This document shows, piece by piece, positions 24,939 through 36,261 of a stretch of DNA of 64,000 nt. The DNA lies in contig NW_024881322.1 of NCBI RefSeq assembly GCF_018691265.1, positions 14,347,489 through 14,411,488 of the forward strand. The letters are read 5' to 3'. The number at the start of each line of letters is the position of its first letter. The stretch's first letter is position 1. Origin of the DNA: Tyto alba (taxonomy: Eukaryota > Chordata > Aves > Strigiformes > Tytonidae). The translations under genes and the position numbers were made by a program. The notes beneath the pieces are model-generated. The model did not search any database. It saw nothing but the letters and a program-made list of their open reading frames with translations, and was not told the origin of the DNA.

Positions 24939-24961
24939 AAAAAAAAAAAAAAAAAAAAAAA
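24939..24961. repeat. Poly(A) homopolymer, 23 bases
   Basis: An uninterrupted A run preceded by a short T run. No AATAAA or retroposed body was recognised just upstream, so it is listed as a simple repeat only. Confidence 0.93.
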
Positions 24962-25684
24962 GTTATACATAAATTCACATCTTGAACTGGTTGCTGTAGT
25001 GTAGAAGTCTTTCCATAAAATAATATTGTATCTTAAGTCTTTCATAGGGCTGTTGTGAGACTAATAAATGCTTGCTAATCACTTTGACAGCTTAAAAAAA
25101 GGTGCTATGAAAGTAATAGTTATTTCTGCTCTGCTTTTTTTATTTTCCATATTAGAATTGTGATCAGGAATTGGAACATCTACTTTTATCAAATGGTGGG
25201 TGGTATCTACTTCAGTTCTTATGCCTATTTCTCCAAGTCACAAACTGACATTGGAATAACAAATAAAGAAGAAACGTAACTGGGTGGTCCTATAGTTCAT
25301 TTCTCATAATGTCGCAAGAATTCCTCATTCAAATAAAAATAATGCTTCGTTTACTGCACATATAATTAGTATCCTTAGGCAACAAGTTCTGCAAATTAGT
25401 GAGACAGAGATGTTGGGGCCAAAATCAGTCATGTTATCACATTTCATGAGGGTCCCTATCAAATAATTTAGTACTGGTCTTCCTGGTGATCAGTACCATT
25501 TTCTATACTAGAAGTTATATGGTAAATTTATTTAAGGAGGAGGAAACCTGATTTGTTGGGGTCTGATGGTCTGTGGAGCCTTCAAAAAGGTAGTTTATGT
25601 CTTTATACATGCCCTTTTCCTTATATTCATTCTTTGATTTTCAGTAAAAGACAGCTTTATAAACACAGAACTACTTGCAGAACT

Positions 25685-26256
25685 ACATCTTCATGGCCTC
25701 CTCTGGCCCCGCTCGAGCAGCTCCGTGTCCTTCTGCTGTTGGGGGCCCCCGAGCTGGCCCCAGCACTGCAGGGGGGTCTCCCCAGAGCGGAGCAGAGGGG
25801 GAGAATCCCCTCCCTGGCCCTGCTGCCCCCCCTGCTCTGGCTGCAGCCCAGGGCACGGGTGGGTTCTGGGCTGCGAGCGCACGGGGCTGCCTCACGGGCA
25901 GTTTTCCCCCCACCAGCCCCCCCAGTCCCTCTCCTCGGGGCTGCTCTCCAGCCACCCCTCGCCCAGCCGGGGTTTGTGCTGGGGATTGCCCCGACCCACG
26001 GGCAGGACCTTGCCCTTGGCCTTGCTGAACTCCATGAGGTTTGCCCGGGCCCCCCTCTCCAGCCTGCCCAGGTCCCTCTGGATGCCATCCCTGCCCTCAG
26101 TGTGTCCCCCCACCACAGAGCTCGGGGTCGTGGGTGAACTTGCTGGGGGTGCATCGATCCCACTGTCCATGTCACCAACAAAGATGTTAAACAGCGCCAG
26201 GCCCAACACCGACCCCTGAGGAACACTGCTTGTCACTGCTCTCCACAAGAGCTTCT
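25685..26256 (-). mobile_element. GC-rich CR1 fragment lacking its 3' end
   Basis: This minus-strand CR1 segment carries the reverse-transcriptase block SSVPQGSVLGLALFNIFVGD (25892-26248 frame) and the following MEFSKAK and KPRLGEGW segments. The catalytic block that is FADD in relatives reads F-T-H-D in its own frame at 26127-26138, and frames change around it. Over about 540 bases it matches 30980-31519 with only about nine mismatches by eye. Unlike a normal 5'-truncated LINE copy, it stops at about 25685 inside the element and lacks the 3' UTR and terminal repeats that the copy at 30552 keeps. The 5' side extends about 30 bases further than that of its relative. Confidence 0.85.
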
Positions 26257-27304
26257 TCCCTATGGCAAAGTCATCTCAACTTGGTATACTGTTGGAGTTT
26301 TATGTCCTCCTCTAGAAAATGGCATGCTTTCTCTAAAGGAAGTCACTTGATGAGAGAAGACACCCAGCTAACAGGGACATGGAAGTGCTTTGGTACTGCA
26401 GCTTTTCTCCTACAACTTGTTTCTCCACGTAAATGTTGCCAAAGTATTTAATTGAACCTATTTCTTATTTGTTACACAAGTGTTGCTTTTTTTTTTCCCA
26501 AGTCCAGAGTGACTACATTATCTTGTGATGCTTGTGGATGTTAAGCCACTTACGCTTGTAGGTGGAATTAAAATTGCTTTAGTTATAAAGGCAAGGCTTC
26601 AGCCTGAGCATGGTACTGCAGAGAGATGGAGATATGTAACCTTTCCTTTCCTTTTGGGTGGATTACAGTCCTTCAGATAATATTTGTAATTGACTTTTCA
26701 ACTAATGATTGATTAAATAATGCTTATAATCTGCATATTGGCCAAATATGCCAGGAGTTTGGGGCCCTTCATGCAAATACTCTGTTTCCCTGGTGATCTT
26801 CCTCTCAAGAACTTGTGAGATGTTGCTGTTGGTGAAGTAACCTTGACTACAGCTCCTTTTTTTTTCTCTTGTGTAGTAATTTTGGCTAGTGGATTTGCAT
26901 GAATGGGCCTTTCCTAGCCTGGTCTTGTCCACTTGTTCTCTTTCTGAAGAGAAGTTCGGTGGAGCAGTAGGATCCATGTAACACTAAATTCCTTCTTGAA
27001 ACTTCAGAAGTTCTTGTCCTTCTCCCTTTGAATTGGAAATGCAGTAATTAGACCTGAGGTAATCCCTGCAGCTCTCATGATGCATGGTCTGTGGCAGGAT
27101 GTGTCCAACATTAAAAACTATATATTATCCCTTGCTTAGAATTAACATACCTGGATCACCTCATAAAAATTCTCAATAAAGAATGTTGTACAGCCACTAT
27201 AAATAGATATTTAGAGAAAACTTTGCTGGAAATTCAGCCAAATACTCCCTGGCTACTCCAAGTGCATATGGAAAACATTGATCACCATTGTCTCTGTAAC
27301 TGTT
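26257..27304. other. Unique AT-rich DNA, no gene seen
   Basis: No gene or repeat body was recognised. A 91-codon open frame at 26702-26977 (minus) has no identifiable domain. Confidence 0.6.
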
Positions 27305-27510
27305 TCGAACGTATTTGAAGCCTGTCATCATGTCTGTGCTCCCCTGTCTCCTCCAGAGTAAACAAGACTAGTTCCTTCATCCTTTTCTCATGCTAGCAAT
27401 TTTTCTGGTCTCACAAATTTGCCTGGATTGATCCTACAGCACGGTGCTGAAAACTTGCCTCAATTCTACATTTGAGGCTGAACCAGAACTGAGCAGAGCA
27501 GCATAATTGT
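27305..27510 (-). mobile_element. Ancient CR1 fragment, heavily decayed
   Basis: The order of words matches the end of a CR1 ORF2 and adjoining region on the minus strand: a CTCC AGAGTAAACAAG segment near 27352 (the CTGGAGAAGAG-type region reversed), TTCCTTCATCCTTTTCTCATG after it, then a TGAGGCTGAACCAGAACTGAGCAGAGCAG segment (written here in parts, 27473-27505) equal to the 'GAGGCCTCACCAGTGCAGAGCAG' region of relatives. Similarity is patchy and no open frame survives, so this is an old copy. Confidence 0.68.
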
Positions 27511-30500
27511 TCTTAAAAGCCAAAATATTTGAACCTAAATCAGTTTGTTCAGATATTTCGATGCTGTCAGTTGTGTACCAGTGTAGGTTCAAGTCGATTG
27601 GATCAATAAAAATATCTTTTTAATTTGAGGTAACTAAACAATTAAACAGAGGTAAGAACTTTAATGTTTAATTCAAAGAAATTATGAACCATGGCTACTT
27701 GGGTCTTTCTGAGGTTGAATGAAACAGGAGGATGTACTCTATTTCCAAAGACAGAATGAGATGCAAAAATGAAATATCCTGATACACAGTTTTCGATTCC
27801 TAAAGGAACTGGACTCCACTAGTTGCTGTGTTCTCTATTTGGCATTTGTTATAAATGGACACTGTAATTTGCCAGACATTAAACACATCTGAGCATATCC
27901 ACAAGCTAATTTGATGAAACAGCTGTGTGCATATGCATATAGCAAACCATGGAAGGAATTTTTACTACAAAAGATAAGAGCAACTCTGTAGATTGTCTTT
28001 ATTATATTTTTTCAAAGTATTGAAGTGTTCTTGAAAGGAAAAAAGAGGAACAGAAGTGAAATAGATGTTTATTTTTCAGGCTGTTTAATAAAAGAGCAGG
28101 GTTTTCCAGTTGTACAAAGAACTGCTTGATAAAAAGTGTGTCTGTTGATCAACTAATTTAATGCCTGAGGAGAGTCAGCATTAGTTTACAGTATTATTTA
28201 CAAGGAAATGATTTGCAGAATGTCAGGTTTCTGTTCTCTTTTGAAAGTGCAGAAACAACTTTTCAAACTTGAACGCCCAAATTTACACTTCTAAGTGTAA
28301 ATCTAAATGTTGAGATCTTAAATCTTGAGAGGTGATGGGTTTTGGTGGTTTGGGTTTTCAGTTGGGTTTTGGTGTGTGTTTTTGTTTGGTTGTTTTGGGG
28401 GGTTTGGGTGTGTTATGGGGGTTTTTTTGTTTGTTTTTTGCTTTTTTGGCAAGCTAAGACAACCAGTGCCTTGATTGTGGATGTTAGTTGAGGCTGTATG
28501 TTCTTTTTATGTTATTACACAAGATCCCTTTTAAAAGTGTCTGAGAGTGGATTTCTTTCTGCCAGATTTGAAAACTGAGTGCTAAGCTACAAAATAGTAG
28601 GAACTGTTTTAAAAACTTCATTTACATGTACAGTGTTTGTTCTGGCAAGTTCAGCATTCTCACACAAGCAAAGGATACAACACAGTATCTCAATCTTAAC
28701 ATCATCTTAATTCAGGGAAGTGCTGAAGTACGTGCCTACCATTAGGCATATACTTATACAAGTGTCTCTCCTGGGGAGGTATGCTGTCCTGAATTCAGGC
28801 CTACAAAAATATCTTAAGTAAATAAATAAAATATGTTGGTTTGTTTTGTTTTTAAAAAAAGTGAGCACCATTTTATATTCTGTTGCTTCTATTTATGTGG
28901 AACAGCACATTGTAAGAAGCTGATTTGGTTTACTAAAGTTTTTGAGGAGTGTGGCATTAATCAATGTGAAGCTGGCCAGATAGAAAAATCATCAGTAACT
29001 TTGTGACAAGTGGCTTCAGGTGGAACGGGGGCATCACAAAAGTGTGTGGGCTTTAGGTTTATTGTCTCATCAAAAAAATCATGTTATCTACCATTGTTTC
29101 ACCTGTTGCTCATTAAAATTACCTTAGTGCTTTGATAACCCATTGAGCATCAAGTCCTCCTTTTGTGGCTGTTATAGCTTTTAGGAGTTTAATTATATCA
29201 TCAGCCTGTGGTCCTATTCTGTTCCATGTGAAGACTGGGAAGGGTGTTTGGTACTGATTTCTTCACATTGAAATCTTTTTGAGGAGCAATGTAGGGTTTC
29301 TATTACCATATTTATTTGTTTTTTCACTCACAGGGGGAAAAATACCAGTGAAGACAAGAGATTTTTTGTGTTGGCATGGCTTTATCACGGTTGTGCACAT
29401 GATCTATTTCCATTAGAATGTGACAGGAAAGGAGGGTTTTGTTGTTGCACTTATTTTGTGGCCATGGAGAAGAGACTTTGTGCTTCTCTTGACCTCATAC
29501 AGTTTTAAAAATGGTGCTGCAGAGATATCAAGCAGGTTTCTTTAGTTACATAAAGAACTCTGGGAGTGAAAAATATCTTTAAAGAGAAGAGAGAAGACCA
29601 TGGCTGACAGCCCAGTTATATTCCATACCAAAAAATGTGTATCAGTTGAACAGATTTCTTTTTGTTTTGCATTTGTCCTTAAAAGTTGTTATTATTCCAC
29701 ATCTCTCTTTCTATGAATCATTCATTAATGTTAAACAAATTCTCAAGAGTGAGCAAATATTACTCACCTCTTTCCTGATACAGGTAGCTGCGTGGGTGGA
29801 CAGGTAGAGGCAGGTTAGACTGTAGACATTATATTTTCAGCATATCCTTTTAGCTGACTAGAGTTTTCCTTCTAATCCTTGGAACAGATCAACTGCACCA
29901 AGCTGGGGTAGAAACATTATCCAGACATTTACCGCATGACTCAAAAATAATAGTAATAGGAAAAAGAAAATCCCATTCAAAATAGGCAACTTGTTTCGCA
30001 TGGGGTAGTACACATTTCATGTGGAAGACTTACCTGGGTATAGGCCTGCATGATTATGCTGGATTTCTCACACCCCACATAAGAGGATAAAAGCATCAGA
30101 AAGTGAAAAGGCATTTTTCATCCCTCCCTTCCAAAAGGCAAAGCACAACTGTGCTTGTTTTAACAAACAATACTACAACCAATGTAGTTTAGAGGTGCTA
30201 AGTGTCCAACTGGAAAAAGTATTACCTTTGAATAAGAAGGAACTCAGACAGTATGTCATCCTTCATTTCTGATGCAACTCTCCCAGAATCTCAGCCTGCT
30301 GTTAATACTCTTTCTCATTATGTCTGTCTTGTCCTCCAACTGCTGTTCTCCAACAAAGTTATTTACAACAAACTCAGTCCTGTGGTGTGGGCTTTTTTAG
30401 TCAAATTCTCTTCTAGACTTAAATCCTTTTTGTCCTTTCCTTGCTGTATCTGTTTTGTGTGACTTTGTGCCATATTTCTGTATTGTAAAGCTGGAACATC

Positions 30501-30551
30501 TAATTAAGATGCTCCAGCTCAGTTACTCGAACAAAAATTTCATGGACATCT
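27511..30551. other. Unique DNA with a G/T-only tract, no gene seen
   Basis: There are no open frames longer than 60 codons over most of this block, from about 26980 to 30250. The only special structure noted is the G/T-rich tract at about 28330-28440. Otherwise the block is AT-rich unique sequence. Confidence 0.6.
28330..28440 (+). repeat. G/T-rich low-complexity tract
   Basis: From 28362 to 28439 the + strand is almost entirely G and T, with a single A and no C, and it holds G runs at 28337-28339, 28352-28354, 28364-28366, 28397-28402, 28406-28408 and 28417-28421. Loops between some runs are long, so a stable three-tetrad G-quadruplex is possible but not canonical. The strand asymmetry is the notable part. 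Confidence 0.85.
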
Positions 30552-31530
30552 ATCATAGAATCATAGAATCTTCTGGCTTGGAAGGGACCTTAAAGATCAT
30601 CCAGTTCCAACCCCCCTGTTATGGGCAAGGACACCTTCCACTTAAAACAGTTTGTTCAAATCCTCGTCCGACCTGGCCTTGGACACTTCCAGGGAGGGGG
30701 CAGCCACAATTTCCCTGGACAACACGTTCCACTGCCTCACTACCCTCACAGGGAAGAATTTCTTCCTCATATCTAATCTAAATCTACCCTCTTTCATCTT
30801 AAAACCATTACTTTCATCCCATCCCCACCCCCTGACCCAGAGTCCCCCCCCCTCTTCCCTGCCCCCCCTTTAAGCCCTGGGAGGCCGCTCGAAGGGCTCC
30901 CCGGAGCCTTCTCTTCTCCAGGCTGAACCCCCCAACTCTCTCAGCCCGGCCCCCCAGGGGAGCTGCTCCAGCCCCCCCAGCATCTCCGTGGCCTCCTCTG
31001 GCCCCGCTCGAGCAGCTCCGTGTCCTTCTGCTGTTGGAGGCCCCCGAGCTGGCCCCAGCACTGCAGGGGGGTCTCCCCAGAGCGGAGCAGAGGGGGACAA
31101 TCCCCTCCCTGGCCCTGCTGCCCCCCCTGCTCTGGCTGCAGCCCAGGGCACGGGGGGGTTCTGGGCTGCGAGCGCACGGGGCTGCCTCACGGGCAGTTTT
31201 CCCCCCACCAGCCCCCCCAGTCCCTCTCCTCGGGGCTGCTCTCCAGCCGCTCCTCGCCCAGCCGGGGTTTGTGCTGGGGATTGCCCCGACCCACGGGCAG
31301 GACCTTGCCCTTGGCCTTGCTGAACTCCATGAGGTTTGCCCGGGCCCCCCTCTCCAGCCTGCCCAGGTCCCTCTGGATGCCATCCCTGCCCTCAGTGTGT
31401 CCCCCCACCACAGAGCTCGGGGTCGTGGGTGAACTTGCTGGGGGTGCATCGATGCCACTGTCCATGTCACCAACAAAGATGTTAAACAGCGCCAGGCCCA
31501 ACACTGACCCCTGAGGAATGCTACTCATCC
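30552..31530 (-). mobile_element. GC-rich CR1 copy with intact 3' terminus
   Basis: The 3' end on the minus strand is at 30552, where the + strand shows the tandem terminal repeat atcatagaatcatagaat (30552-30569) followed by the conserved GGAAGGGACCTTAAAGATCA block. The ORF2 remnant spans about 30870-31528 and includes SSIPQGSVLGLALFNIFVGD, MEFSKAK and a late FSLEKRRLRG segment. The site equivalent to the FADD catalytic motif reads F-T-H-D at 31422-31433, and the reading frame changes several times. The element is 5'-truncated at about 31530. It is unusually rich in G and C (C-runs on the + strand) compared with the CR1 copies at 1-1768 and 60698. Confidence 0.92.
31187..31528 (-). pseudogene. 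GC-rich CR1 ORF2 reverse-transcriptase remnant
   Basis: This 113-codon frame begins at MSSIPQGSVLGLALFNIF, the RT block before the catalytic loop, then runs through a shifted segment (PPASSPTTPSSVVGG) where relatives have LSKFADDTKLGG, and regains family-like sequence at RDGIQRDLGRLERGARANLM and SKAKGKVLPVGRGNPQHK. The shifted segment and the loss of the first catalytic aspartate in the alternative frame indicate a non-functional enzyme. The equivalent frame at 25892-26248 shows the same shifted segment, so the damage predates the separation of the two copies. Confidence 0.82.
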
Positions 31531-34500
31531 TGTGTTTTGGGAGAGTTCAGACTACATTAGCTCAGCCTTCCAAAATGATCAAATGCAGTGGCAAAAATTA
31601 TACTGGGGTTTATGTTCTGGCTTCAAAGTTCTTTGAGATGTCAGGACTGTAAAGATACGTTGATTAGCCTAATAGCTGCTCCTTAAGTGGTGGCAGACAG
31701 GGACAGAAGGTCATCTGCTGTATGGGGGGTGTATGGTTTGGGAAAACTAGTCTGCTGTCGCCCTCAGAATGTTCTTGAGTAGCAAATGTCTTCATTTTCC
31801 TACTGATTTCTTCTCTGAAAGAGTTTTTTGGATGCTTTTGGGTGAGATGTGCCACACTTTAAAATAACTGGTATTTACTAGCATGTCTAATAATCAAAGC
31901 ATTACTCAAATGTTCCTTGTACACCATTTGTTATAGTGGCTATGCAGAACACTTCTGGATTTGTTTGTGCTAACCTCTTTATTTACTCCATCTGACAAAA
32001 TCCTGATATAACCTACAGTCAGAATCATTTTAAGACTTGATTACCTCTTAACATGTCCTTTCTAGCTTCAGACTTTGGTTGAGGCCTCATTGAAGATAAG
32101 ATATTAGCAATAAGCCTGTCTTGCTGCACTTGCATCAGTTCACACATAACATGTTAACCCTATGCTGACTATGGGTAGAAACCGTAACTGGCTGAAGTCA
32201 ATATAACTTTCCATTTAAAAATTAATGGGATGATGGTGAAGCTCCAGATTTCTTATGGTTGCAGTCCTGGTGAGTAAATTGTACACAAAACACATGAGAG
32301 TTCTCAAGTTATCCCTCTTTGCTTTTATAAATGTAGTTGATGTTACATAAATGGACTCAGTAGTTCACGCTGAATTACTGTGTCAAAACAATATCAGCAA
32401 TGCCAAATCTTGACATATTGTTGGAAGACAATGCTTTCTTCCCAAAGGCATTCATATAACTATTCCAAAAGGAAAGGGTAACAAAGCTATCCTGGAAATC
32501 CTGATTTTTTGTTGTGTTATAAACTATAAATACATATATAAAAATACATATAAACTATCTTAAATTAATCATGAAGTAATTAATAACTTCAAAATTATTT
32601 ACAATTCATTGGGTGATGGGATGGGGAAAAAATCATGTCAAAGATGGTTCTTGATTATTCTCCTTCTATATATAGTGTAGTTCTCAGCAGTAATGAATAT
32701 ATTAACTGAACAAATGAAACCTTGATTACTCTCTGAAGTATTCTGACAGCATACTCCATGACTTCCTCTGTGGGGAAAGTAGCCACTCAACCACCAACCA
32801 GTAGCTAGATCCACTTATATATGGAGATACTTGTAAACCAGCTTTTTTTGGTGTGCTTTGCTTTGTTTTTGTTGTAAGTACATCATTGCTGGTATTAAAA
32901 TTTAATATAGTTTATACAATAAAAACATTGTGTAATTTTTTTTAAATGTGGTGCAGCTTTGATTGCATTTCATGTGGTTTAACATGTTTAGAGAATTATT
33001 TTAAGAAGTTTTACCATTTTAATTAAATGCAGACATTTATAAATGTTTCATGTCTGAAAGTTGTGTTTGGCTGATGCAGGGTCTGAAACTAAATCAGCCT
33101 GGTTATGCCTTATTAATGAACAAAATTTCATATTTATAGTATTCTGACTTTTTGTGTAAGGTTTTACCACTCGGTGATAGGGAATATGTTCTCGGCAATG
33201 CCTGCAGTGACTGTAGCTGCCAGCTGTAGCCCACCTCTTCCCGGAGAGTCATGAAATGAGCTGTTGCAGCATGAAAGTTCAGCCTCTCTGCTGGAGAAAC
33301 CTCCCTGTGAGCTGTTCAGAGTCACTCTTGCTGGCACGACTGCCTCGGCACTACTGTCTGCGTGGCTCATGGAGGAGCCAGATGGGCCGGCTCTCGGGTT
33401 TGGCTGTTAGCCATTTGGGAAGTTGAGGAGAAATCTATGGTCTTTAAGGTGTCACTTATGTGCAGCGGAGGCCAGCGGCGGTTTTGCCTGATGTAACCAC
33501 CGTGGTGACAGACGTGCAACAGTCTAGAGAAGGTAGAAATAGTGGTAATGGAGGCCACTGCTAGAAAGTTTTGTGAGGCTCTGCAGTGTGGTCGCTGGAG
33601 GATTTTTGTTGTCTTTACAACTGGCAGTGGGTTTTAAAGCCGGTTCAAGATTTATTTGTGTTCTTGCTCTGGAGGTCTCTGAGCACCACCCAGCTGGGAT
33701 ACCTGTGTGAAATCCTGAAAAATACCAATGCCCAGTGCAGACACTGCTCCAGGAGCACTGTTACTCACAGGAGAGGAGGTATCCTGTCTCTCTCTGCTGG
33801 TTAGATGAGGAAAAGATGAAGATTTCCTCTCAGGTCTGAGGCCGAATGGGGGTGGGGGAAAGTGTACGTGATGGCTTCTGGGTTTGCCTTTGTAAAGTTC
33901 ATAATTCTGTAATGAGTAAGTAGATATATCCCCAAAGCAAACAGCACTTCTTAGGACCAAGTTCTGAGTTACACCTCCATGAGCTTTGTGGGTTGTTTTG
34001 TTTTGGAGCTTTTCCTTGTTTTTTATTCTCCCCAAGGTGTTAGCTCACTGAAGACATTTTCAGTAGTTGATAGATGGTTGTTTTCTTTGATTAACTGGAG
34101 TAGTGAAACAGTCTGTGAGGAAAACCTCCAGGATTGATTGAAGTTTTAATTGAAAAGGCAGAGAAAACACTTTCACATCCTCTTTTCCTCTTTTTTTTTT
34201 TTTTTTTCTTTTTAAATTTTTATTCTTTCCTGAATGTACTGGGAACTTGCCATGTTCTGGGTCAGGAAAAAGACCACAACCAGTTTATTATTATTTTTCT
34301 TTTTAATGAAGCTGATTTCTTTTCCCAGTATATGCACTCTGCAGTCCACTGGTTTGGACAGGAAAATCTGTCCTTGTTAAGACAAATCCTGAATAAAACA
34401 GACCTGTTAGCCCATATCCAAAAATATTCTATGTTTTTGTTTTGGGTTCTGCTGGAAATGCTTCATTAACTTTGCCTCAGGACACTAATTAACAAACTGG

Positions 34501-36261
34501 CCATTAATTGCTGGTAATAAGGAACTTGTCAGCAGTCATTGTTTCCTTAAACTGCCTAAATTCAAGAGGACAAGTTTAGAAGAAAGCACCTCTCTGAAAG
34601 ATCCTTGTCTTTCCTCCCAAACAAGAGAAACTCCCACTAAGTGAATGAAAAGGACCTTGGGACTATTTATTGTCATATACTGTTAGTTTCTGAAGACACA
34701 GGGTTTCGTCTAGAAATGACCAGTAATATGATGCTAGAATAAGCTGTTTCTTTGATAATGCTTCTTGCCTTTGACTGGAAACAAACCTCACTAAAAATAG
34801 GCATGAGAGAGAGTGATTTCATTCTCAAGGATTGAAGCGGTAGCCGTGTATGTATTCCTTGCCTGTCTTCACTTATCTTGTTCTTGTAATAAATGGAATG
34901 ACGACAGATACATGTAGTGACATTACAGGCAGCAATAACAATTGATACCATTTACTCTGCGGGCAAAAAGTTGGGCTGAAATTGGCACAGGTATCTTAGG
35001 CCCCAGGGCATCTGGGGAGAGGCTACAGTGCTCAGAGTTAGGGGTGGAAAAGTATTCCACTAAACAAAGATGATAGTAATGTTTGGGGAATTCACAGACA
35101 ACTTTGGTGTTCCTGTATTCTAGAAGGATACAATGCTTCTATTTTCATAGTTTCTGATCTTTGAAAAAGATGTGAAAAAGGATACGAGCCCAGATAGAAT
35201 TCTTTGATTCTAGAAGAGTTAGCAATGAGCTGTTACGTGGACATTGGGGAAAAAAAAAAAAAAAAAAAAAAAAAAAATTATTTAAAATAAAAAGAAACCC
35301 AGAACTCTTGAGAACAACAGTGTGCTTTCTGCTAACATTTTGCTTTTCTTATGCTGAGCTAAGGATGCCAGTTTCTTATTTGATTAACGATAAGAGACCC
35401 AAGTGACTATCCCTTTTTTCATCTATCAGGTAACCTTTATTCATTTTTCTTTTTCTCAGATTTAAAATATCTTTTTAAACATTTGGTGTTTGGGGAATTT
35501 TATCTTGACATTCCTGTGAGAAGGGGTATACTTGGATGATCTACTATGGTGTCTTTGTCTTTATTTTAATATCCCAAATTATTGTGGGAATCTTGAGATT
35601 ACTTAGACATATATTGGTGTTTGGATTATAAAAGTTTGTCAAATTAATTTTGGTTATTGCAAAATGGATCAATGGAGGAATAAACTTTGCTAGCATTTGA
35701 AATTCAAATGCATAAATGTGTAGAGAAGTGGTGTTCCACACCCAAACTGAAAACGTTTTTTGAAGACTCACAGATCTTAATTCAAGAAAATCAGTAACAT
35801 AATTTTAATTAGATGTAACCCCTTTTTTACTTTCCTCTCTCTCCAATAACCTTGTGAAGCTTGGAGGAAAAAAATTACTTTTTTGACAAGAGAAAACAAT
35901 GTATAAATTCACATCTCTTTGTCCCAAATTGTTGTCTTCTAGGAAGTATTTTGGTATTACAGGGAAGATTGTATTTTGGGAGTTTGAATAGATTTTTGAT
36001 CAGTTTATGAATCTTTTTAACTTTTGCCTTTAATTAAAGGTTCACAGGGGAAAAAAGCATCAAGAAACAATAGCTTCCCAAAATTAGACATACATAAAAG
36101 AAAATAAAAACAACAGAAAACAGAAAAGTTTAATGAGACAGCATGTCAAAAAAGATTTAGTGACCTTATGGTGCTGAAATCTAGACATATTAATAAACCT
36201 GATAGATTCTTTCTAAAGGACTGAGTTTTCATCTCTGTTAAGCCAGATTTGTTTAAATGAA
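31531..36261. other. Unique AT-rich DNA, no gene seen
   Basis: No gene was recognised. The block contains a T17 run at 34191-34207 followed by an A/T-rich tail, an A28 run at 35250-35277, and a slightly GC-richer stretch at about 33160-33570. Open frames up to 127 codons (33652-34035, minus) have no recognisable domain. Confidence 0.55.
35250..35277. repeat. Poly(A) homopolymer, 28 bases
   Basis: The longest A run in the window. No poly(A) signal or recognisable retroposed body lies immediately upstream, so it is recorded as a simple repeat. Confidence 0.95.

Larger units (their letters stand above)
17816..25684. other. Unique DNA with GC-richer patches, no gene seen
   Basis: No gene or transposon body was recognised. 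Contents noted are an A-run leading into a CAAACC-type tract at about 18884-18945, a 20-bp perfect palindrome at 20572-20591, GC-richer patches at about 20590-20960 and 23290-23830, and a 23-base A run at about 24939-24961. Open frames up to 141 codons (18872-19297, minus) are without recognisable domains. Confidence 0.55.

Noticed and set aside
25553..26226. Several long overlapping frames rich in Pro, Gly and Ser
   Set aside because: They lie in the GC-rich CR1 copy; lack of stops follows from GC content. The frames at 30814-31514 are the same case.
28330..28440. Interstitial telomere repeat
   Set aside because: The G/T tract has no regular TTAGGG units.
35250..35277. Poly(A) run as the tail of a processed pseudogene
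   Set aside because: No AATAAA just upstream and no recognisable coding remnant or target duplication. The same holds for the runs at 10885, 24939, 40252 and 51424.
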